This document shows, piece after piece, positions 56,545 to 64,000 of a DNA stretch of 64,000 nucleotides (the first letter of the stretch is position 1; each line of letters starts with the position of its first letter). A model generated the notes under the pieces. It was not told the DNA's origin and did not search any database. It was given only the letters and a program-made list of their open reading frames with translations. This DNA is from Pyrrhosoma nymphula. Lineage: Eukaryota > Arthropoda > Insecta > Odonata > Coenagrionidae. Position numbers and translations under genes: made by a program. The stretch spans positions 8,094,868 through 8,158,867 of the forward strand of contig OY754331.1 of the NCBI GenBank assembly GCA_963573305.1, read 5' to 3'.

Positions 56545-59169
56545 TTTTGACTGAGAATTCCTGCGCTTGCGCCCTTATGGCAATCGCTCCTCCACCAATC
56601 ATGGACGCATCTAGAAAAATGCTACACAATCACATTTTTATTTTGTTAGCTTTTTTATAATAACGTGTTAAATAATATTATGCACGACTTCTTAGATTCT
56701 ATGGATCTATACGGAGCGAATTGTTATAAAAACATTTTTACTTGACAGGAGATTTAATAATGGGGCTTCCTTATTTTGACTCGGCTACAAGAGAAGTTAG
56801 TTGTAAAACTTGCCGAAATATTCTAAAGCAATTCGATATGAACTAAGATAAAAGTTACCTGTATTCTAATATTTTTGTCCTTAAATATATATTCTAATTA
56901 AGAGCCTCGACATGTGTTGTAATGTCGAATAAAACGTAGGCTATAAATTTCTTTACTATAAGGTAAATCAACTATTGGGTACATGAGCGTTTTTATACGA
57001 TTATCAGCTATATTTATTGTCAACAGGAAGAACTTTGTCATTAATATGAGATGATGATGGGGTAATATACGTTTTTACGCGAAGACGAAGTGCATTAGAA
57101 GATCAGTGATGCTTCCTTTCCGATATTTTCGTCGTCATTGAGTTATTTGCTGCCATAAATTTTATGGACCCGTAGGAGATTCTTCCACCTCGCTGCCCTT
57201 TTCTCCCGCTGCTGCTATCCACCATGCTTTTCTGTCCCCCCCCTCCTAACCCTCAAACCCTTCCCTTCCCCTCTTTTCTGTAGTTTTCCATTGGACAGGT
57301 CGCTTCGTAAGATGGAGTCGTAGGGATGAAAAAAGGCTCGCGAAATTCATAATTAATGAAAGTTCCGAGGGCACCAGGGAACTTCGTTCCGTCAAGTCCG
57401 TTCGCAGTTTTAAAATATTTGGTCTTCACCACTCACCCGCCATCATTTTCTTCGTGTGACGCAACGCAAACATATTCATATAAATAACTACTCTCAGTTA
57501 ATTACATAGAGTGGGGATGAGTGCACCCTACTCACGCAACAACTATTTTTTTAAATTCAATAATGTATCAAAACTTACTCTAAAACAATTTTCGGCAGTG
57601 CATCTGGAAAAGGAGGCCCAACCTTGGGCTGTAGTGCCATAAGAGAGGGAAAGAGAGAGATCATCATAAGAAATAGAGATGGCCTCAATTCAAAGTATTG
57701 GGTGAATTTTGCCATTCATTCAATACTCAAAGCACCACTCGACCACCGAGCCTTTAACTTCTTAAAATTTCAAATATCACTCACAAGGTTCATGCGCGTC
57801 CGATTTCTCTGAAACTTGGGAGTTAGATTCTCTTGAACTTTCGGAAATATCCCCTTTTTGGGCTTATACCGCCAAATATTTATGATATTGGCGTTTTAAG
57901 ATAGATACAGACGCTTGGTGTTTGATGACATGGTAACAAGGCAAATTGACGGACCCGAGGTCAGCTCCTATGCACCAAATATTTTTCATCGGTATTGTGT
58001 TTTTCAAGAGGTAGAAAGGGCACGGCACTTGTAAGAGTTCGTTGGGTATTCTCTGACTTTCATCACAACCTACCTCTAACCGTTATATTACTGTAATGAA
58101 ATGAAAATTGTGTTTTTCACTAATTCTATTTTGGAGGATTAAAATTTTCGATTTCATTTATTTTTCAATTTTGATGTGAATGCGAATGAACATCTTATGG
58201 TTCGTTCTCGGGGCCATGTAAGGTTTTGCCGTGACCAATACTTGTGCACATTCAAGGGCCCCGTGTGCAAAAACTATGAGGAATACAGAATATCTAATAC
58301 TATTAGTGGATAGCCCGTTTTGTCGACTAACGGAAATGGTTTGTCGCAAGCGGAGGGGGGGTTGCGAAGTGACGTCACAGTGCTGCGCGTAGCGGTCTAA
58401 ATTTGGGCTTGTGTGGCCACGGCGAGCGCTTTGTTCAGTTGTATCTCCGGAACGAGTAAGTCGATTATTGTGATCGAGGTGTGTACGGAGAGCTGAGAAA
58501 GTGAGTTAGACGTTTATAACAAAAGGAATATAAAATCAGCATTGAAAAGCAGTAAATGTTAGTTACAATCGACCAATAGGTTAGCCAATAGGACCAATAG
58601 AATACGAATGATTTCAATGAATAAATGTTATGTATAGCGTAATTTTATTTCTTTCATTTCAACTTTCTTTCTTCCAAACAAAACAAAAGAATCTCTCAAT
58701 AGCGAGAGTAACGTATGTAATTTCGCATTCACCAAATAAAGATACGACGGGAGTATCATGGATACTCCCTGTATTTTTTTCGTCACCCGGATGTGACATC
58801 TCAGCTTCTTATCCCTTTCTTTGCATACTGTTGGATTATACCATATCTAGAATTCCTCGAGTCCTCGTAAATTATTCCATTTCATCTTCATTCTCACATA
58901 AGTAAGATAGATAGTTATTTCATTAGCAACGAAAACAATCAGCGCTTTATTGATTTGGGGATTTTTGCAACGCTGCTTCCCACGGCTACAATTGCTTCTT
59001 ATCACGTTTTCATAGAAAATCGACAGATTTTCGCTGCAAAGAAATTCTAGAGCATGTGACAATCGTACAGTAAACCACACATAGGAAAGCATTGATTAAA
59101 ATACCAATTCAAACAAAATATTGTAGATCAGAGCATGGATTTAATAATTCCCATCCAGCTGTGCTACAA
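56545..59169. other. No gene established
   Basis: AT-rich, with a C-rich patch at 57190-57290. A GC-richer patch at 58310-58480 contains a consensus TGACGTCA element (58370-58377), a possible CRE/bZIP site, without further promoter evidence. Confidence 0.45.
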
Positions 59170-60176
59170 CAACAGGGCTACAACACAGTGCAAAGACAAC
59201 AGTTATTACCAGTAATAATTATACAAAGACGAAAGAGTTTACAAATTTAGTAACTTAAGGTGAGATCAACTTTCTTGCTATGACAATGGTAACATATATT
59301 TCCTCTTGGTAACAAAACCAACTATAGGAGCATTTTCTATGTTCAGGGAATATCTGAACAACTATGCAAAACTTTTAACATTTTAATTTTAAATTAATAT
59401 TTAAAGCACAAAAAACACAAAACATGACAGTTTATTCAAAATGAAAGAGCCAAATGATTTGAAGCGTAATATTTTTTATTCCATATCTATTAATGTCACA
59501 AAATATACATAGGAAAAATTTCAAAGTACCTTAAAAATAGAAGTAGCAATTATAAATCTTCAATAAAAACAAATTCCGGGACTTGTGCTTTGGCTAACCA
59601 TGCTCTAGAAAACAACCACAATTTCAACTCTGATGAAGCTAAACCTAAAGATTTTGAACCGAACCTTCAGAAGTGGCTGTTCAAAGAAGTGGTCCACATC
59701 ACCAAATCTCCATCAGCTTGTTTCCATAGAGCAGATATACAAAAGTTAAGAAAAATATACCATAATTTGATCTCACATAACTTAAGTTTTTCTTCTATTT
59801 TTTATGCACTGTCCTCCAAAATTTCAGTACAAATACGAACATGTTTTGTATATTTGTGAAATATGTAATATATATTCGAAATTTGAGGTTGCGATATCCA
59901 GAATTGTTATTTTTATGATTAATATTATTAATTTTTAATTATTATTACTTTTATTATTTTTCTTATTATATTTTTTAAATCGAAATTTTATCGTGGGTAT
60001 CCATTTTGGCCTTCTTTTTTTATCGGTGGAGGAAATCTTTGTTACCATTGTTATAGCTGGAAAGTTGATCTCATCTTAAAGTACTAAATTTGTGAGCGTA
60101 AACTCTTTTGTCTTTGTATAAAATATTACAGGTAATAACTGTTTTCCTTGCATTATTGTGTTTAAGCCCTGTTGAT
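59170..60176 (+). mobile_element. PLE relic with inverted terminal copies
   Basis: About 145 bp at 59170-59312 recur in inverted orientation at 60028-60176 (shared words include ACAGTTATTACC, AGAGTTTAC and GAGATCAACTTTC). Between them a plus-strand frame encodes the end of a GIY-YIG endonuclease. The layout is the same as at 5.9-6.5 kb but the sequences differ, so this is another PLE family. A decayed hammerhead-like string (TTGATGATGC...GCAAAATGTTGG) begins at 60171. Confidence 0.75.
59590..59859 (+). pseudogene. PLE endonuclease C-terminal fragment
   Basis: The frame reads NHALENNHNFNSDEAKPKDF, then LQKWLFKEVVHITKSPSA and RADIQKLRKIYHNLI. In PLEs the endonuclease ends with H-x-x-x-x-x-H-x-[FI]-[DN]-W/F..., [RK]-x-x-x-E-x-x-x-I-x-x-x-x-[NS] and an N-[RF]-x-[DS]-x-x-x-L-x-x-[IV]-Y block, all matched here. 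The frame opens at the breakpoint of the truncation and ends naturally near 59857. Confidence 0.8.
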
Positions 60177-60469
60177 GATGCTTTAATTAAAAGGCAAAAT
60201 GTTGGAAAAAAGGATGGTGAGATTGATTTAAAAAATACATAACCAACTCTCAATAATATAAACGCATATATATGTATATATGTATAAGAAAAACTTAAAT
60301 ATCTTAAATTATTCCTATAGCTATTGATAGCCATTGTAATTGAACAGAGTTATAAATTAAACAATTTTAAGATCTTATGTAGGTATTCCGCATAATAATT
60401 ATGGTAATTTTACAGAAATAATAGTAAATTTTGATATAAATAAAATGAGCTCACAGCTAACTTTGTGTT
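60177..60469. other. AT-rich spacer, no gene seen
   Basis: Includes TA-rich simple sequence near 60265-60280. No other feature. Confidence 0.5.
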
Positions 60470-60508
60470 CACCTGATGATGGTGCTCAGCGCCGAAACCC
60501 GGGTCGTG
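60470..60508 (+). ncRNA. Hammerhead ribozyme candidate, complete core
   Basis: CTGATGA (60473-60479) is followed by a stem GGTGC / GCGCC with loop TCA (one G-U pair), then GAAA (60494-60497). Helix III is the self-complementary ACCCGGGT, ending in the cleavage triplet GTC (60503-60505). CAC before CTGATGA can pair with GTG after GTC as helix I. Every conserved core position is present. The self-complementary helix III without a loop is the arrangement of PLE-type hammerheads, thought to act as dimers. Activity is an inference. Confidence 0.65.
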
Positions 60509-62760
60509 TTTCTGTGAGCGAGTGCATATTTTTCTGTCGTTTGTAAAAGTTTTTTAAATAAATCGTTTTACAGTAAATTTTGATGTTTTCATAATGATTA
60601 CTTAATTGGCTTCTTTTACGTGTATTAATTCTATGTCTAGTCGCAGTAGCTGAAAAAAGGTCATTGTAAGATTGTGCTGAGACAGCTAATTGTATGTACG
60701 AAAGCTTAACTACTTCAGTATTGACGCTTAAAAAATTAATTTTACTTTAATTCAACTGAAATGACAGCCGTAAAAACGTGTGATATATCATGTCGTTACA
60801 ACAGATATCCATAAATTTTCCTGTTAAGAGAAATAGGTGTGTCTATTGTGTACAATCACCATTTTCTATCACTTTAGTTCAGTAAAGCAGCTTAGCTTCA
60901 AGCAGCCTAATTGAACTGACAGCAGAATGCAGAAGCATCTGCGACGCGCAGAAGTTACAAATGATTTGAGCGCGCTCCCCTCTCAAATTGGTGAAATGAT
61001 GATGGTGTGGGTTTTGCGGCGGCGGCGGGTCCCTCTGCTACTTCGGTGTGACGCCTTAAGCCCTCCTTGGTGGTTGTTTGTGTGTGACCCCGCGATATAA
61101 TTGCGTTTGAACTCCCGAAGTTTGCAAAGTGGGGCGATTACTCCAATCCAGCCTCTGGAACGAAAGCCTTTTTTCCGATTTTAAACAATGTAATTAATTA
61201 TTTCTGAACATCGAAGTTCGTGTGGATTTTCCGGCAGAGGATAAAATTCCTCTGCATGTTAGTGCCATTTGGAACCGTTCAACATCCTATTTTACCTTAA
61301 TTCATTCGGTGAAAGGAATTTGAGGAATTCAATCAGGAAAAATGGTTTTTAATTAAACGGAATCCACTGTCAGACAACCCATAGCCATGACAAATGTTCC
61401 TTGAATTAATTACAATCTACCCTCTCGTTTTCTTTGGCGTGCATATCATGCAAAATCAATGCTTATACTTCCACTAGATTCGCAGTTGAAATATATTATA
61501 AATATTCTAGCTACCTCTAAAGTATAGTTAAGCATTTATTTGGGCGGAATAAGTAGTATATTAAATACGATGAATGTCAAATGAAATATAAACTAAAAAA
61601 ATAATTAATTAAAATTTCCATTTTTTTAATATATCTGTTTTTCTCTCTCTTGGGTAATAGCAAATTGTAATCTCAGTAAAAATTATATTTTGATTATTAT
61701 AAATACTGACAAAAATTTCAAATACCAGATTCCATGATAAAAATAAGTAGTCTCACAATATATATGTGTTCATTTGTAGTTATACAACTGGATATTTATA
61801 TTGGTGCTCGTAATTATGTCCATTAAGGTATCAATATAGTCTTAAGCATTGTTTGTTATTTTTTCCACGTTATTACAGAATTAAACTTAATATAATAATA
61901 GAAATAGGTAAACTCTCCAACCTCGCGTTGAGTGAAGATTTTCTTTATTTTATCTCATTCATATATTTACAAAAGGGCAATTGTATTTTTGCGTGTGTTA
62001 CATTAATAGGACTTAATAATTTACTTTTATTTAGAGTTAGTCTGTATCCTTCTGCCGTGATTCATTTTGGAACAATGTAGCACGCACTTTGTGTTAAGGA
62101 TAACCGTAACTATTTATATAACCGATTAGCTAACAGAGAAAACATTTAACGATATAAAAATTCGATTTCATAGTTATTGAATGCTATGCTTTAAATTAGG
62201 GTTTCTAAATGGCCTGTTCACCTTGTTTGACTAGCGTAAATTTCACAAATCTAAGGAATCCCAGAAGCCCGGAAAAGACGATAATTGAAATTCATACAAG
62301 GACGATGGAACAAGGACGAATAAGATTCTACATACATGAAACTGTGAGTTACACAAATGGAAGAAAAAATGGAGGCACCGTTTTAAATATTCATCAGCTT
62401 TGCTGCCGCAATATTTAAAGAGGACAGTCGAGGTTAAATCTAATCTTAAGTGGCCGTTACGCGCTGAACTGCTAAACCCTGCGTCCATAAATTGTTTTCC
62501 TTCTACAGTGTGACCCGTGAAACAAAGCGAAATGCTAGAGGATCCCAGAGTGCTTCCTCGGTGGTAGAGTTGCGTGGGGTTTCCTGAACTATTTGGAGCG
62601 GCGGATGGATAGTTATGTCCAAGGAGGTGCTTGTATGTATTCATACACATTTAGCCAAGGGTGCATTTATTTCAACGCATCGGCTCTTAGATGTGTGTAA
62701 TGGAGACGTGGGCCCTCCATTCCCTTGACTCGTTCTCGTTGTTTCTATTCTCTCCTCCCT
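60509..62760. other. No gene seen
   Basis: Unique DNA, AT-rich except for a GC-richer patch around 60940-61090 that contains a short GGCGGCGG run. No coding or RNA feature is supported. Confidence 0.5.
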
Positions 62761-63120
62761 CACCTTTCAACCCTTCGCCCTCCTCCTCTCCCCCCCCCCC
62801 CAACAAACCCCCCCCCCCAACACATACTCACCCCCATCTCTAACTCATGCGTACCGTGGCTGCCCCGCATAAATAATTTCGCGTCTCCTGGCTCGACCCC
62901 TGAGCCATCGCTTTTATTTCCGGAAGAAAGGAAAAGGAGCGGGCAAGGTACTGTCCCCACCGATGGCCTCCTTCTTTCCCGCATCAGGAAGGAGAGCACG
63001 CATCCGATCCGACCTACTCCCTTCTCTCCCACTCCCTGTCCAATCTCCCGATATGCACTCCAGCAGCGATTGCCGAGCACAATCCCCCTCTCTCTCTCTC
63101 CATCTCTCTCTCTCTTCGCC
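62761..63120. repeat. C-runs and CT microsatellite block
   Basis: Runs of C at 62791-62800 and 62809-62817, and (CT)n at about 63088-63115, in a pyrimidine-rich stretch. Open frames across it are low complexity. Confidence 0.7.
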
Positions 63121-63484
63121 CATCCTCTCGTTTGATGGGAGAGCCGTGTGCATTTTTAAAAAGAGGAAGTTGCGACTGCGCCACCGTCATTAAAAGATGG
63201 AGCGTTTGCTTGGAGAAGGGGCGGAGAGCGTTCCAAGTTCCAACTCGGACGAGGTTTCACGGCGTGGCTTCCACCCGTCATCATGGCAACGGGCCCAAAA
63301 CAGGAAAACAATCGAAATTCATACTTGCGAGCATAATGGGTCTGCTGTCAGGATACATGCTTGTTCTATTGACAGAAATATACCGTTATACAGCCCAGGA
63401 TGGAATATTTAGGAAAAAATGAACCATGTGGGCTGACAAAAAAGCCTCTCCATGAGTCTTATCCAGCAAAAATACTTCTCAGAA

Positions 63485-63675
63485 AGCACGGTAAACTTGC
63501 CACAAACTTGCTGCAAGTTTGCAAAGCAAGTCTCGGAAACTTGCTACAAACTTGCAAAGCAAGTCTACATCAAACTTGCTAGTTACCACTTTGTGCACTT
63601 GCAGCAAGTGTGCAGAGCAAGTCTGCTGCAAGTGTGCACAGTAAGTCTGCTGCAAGTGTGCACAGTAAGTCTGCT
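63485..63675 (+). repeat. 24-bp minisatellite
   Basis: Three head-to-tail units of GCTGCAAGTGTGCACAGTAAG+TCT type occupy 63601-63672, preceded by two diverged units (GCTGCAAGTTTGCAAAGCAAG type) at 63510-63570. Because the unit is 24 bp, one plus frame repeats an eight-residue motif, LQVCTVSL. No gene context supports translation. Confidence 0.8.
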
Positions 63676-64000
63676 GCTATTCTACAATTATATAGCGCAC
63701 TTTATGGAAGGTATGTATTCTTATTTTATAAACTTATCGGCATTTGGGACTAAACATATTTATTCCATCAATAACATGTTTATTTGTCCGATAGTCCACA
63801 GTTTTATGTATTGGGAAAGTGTTTGAGGCACATCAGGTCAGTTAATGGGTCAGTATAAATAATATCAAAGATATGTAATATAATTATCTATAATATATAA
63901 TATGATTACATACCGTGAGATATATATTGCAGCTATTAATCATTTCCACTATTTCTCCAGGAACACACAGCGGCACTCAAATAAAGGAACAGTAATTGCT
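63676..64000. other. AT-rich, no gene seen
   Basis: No supported feature to the window end. Confidence 0.5.

Noticed and set aside
62725..63193. Overlapping Pro- and Ser-rich frames on both strands
   Set aside because: Driven by C-runs and a CT microsatellite.
1..64000. CRISPR arrays, bacterial operons, phage or integron features
   Set aside because: The window is eukaryotic in architecture; no regularly spaced repeat array or Shine-Dalgarno-led operon is present.

Overview
This is an AT-rich eukaryotic window, most likely from an arthropod and probably an insect. It has no bacterial-style gene packing, the open frames are short, there are spliced-exon signatures with GT/AG borders, and the transposon mix (RTE-like, CR1-like and R4-like LINEs, Penelope-like elements, hAT and piggyBac relics, tRNA-derived SINEs) is typical of arthropod genomes. 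I cannot name the species.

Host coding content is minimal. One convincing host exon lies on the minus strand at 52313-52393. It is an 81-bp, phase 1-1 exon encoding the first half of a Ly6/uPAR three-finger domain. Two weaker exon candidates are a phase 1-1 piece resembling the end of a laminin-G domain (16361-16411, minus) and a 51-bp micro-exon with strong splice sites (20812-20862, plus). Much of the window is therefore probably intronic or intergenic.

Mobile elements make up nearly all recognisable content. From left to right: (1) 572-3926, a near full-length RTE-like LINE on the minus strand with a 12-bp target-site duplication. (2) 5933-6529, a 5'-truncated Penelope-like element (PLE) with terminal inverted copies and a 14-bp duplication. 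(3) 8003-8047, a solo PLE/hammerhead-like motif. (4) 12466-13843, a possible TIR element. (5) 26163-26352, a near-perfect foldback with hammerhead-like cores. (6) 27825-27960, a tRNA-type SINE with a second decayed copy at 49771-49870. (7) 34440-36576, a 5'-truncated CR1/L2-like LINE ending in GTAGAT repeats. (8) 40050-42370, an eroded but nearly complete PLE carrying a 111-bp tandem duplication inside its reverse transcriptase. (9) 45763-49381, an R4-like endonuclease LINE, full length apart from one frameshift, inserted with a 14-bp duplication into a non-autonomous hAT-like element (45659-49732). (10) 53961-54560, an RTE fragment abutting a PLE reverse-transcriptase relic. (11) 55948-56540, a piggyBac-like element flanked by TTAA with a relic of the transposase Cys-rich tail. 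(12) 59170-60176, another PLE relic with inverted terminal copies, followed at 60470-60508 by a motif with every conserved hammerhead core position.

The most notable theme is the density of Penelope-derived loci from several distinct families and the hammerhead-ribozyme-like motifs associated with them. These span a series from decayed to apparently intact. The rest is unique AT-rich DNA with a few GC-skewed, low-complexity islands (10.8-11.3, 14.6-15.2, 62.7-63.1 kb) and a Cys-codon tandem repeat at 63.5-63.7 kb.
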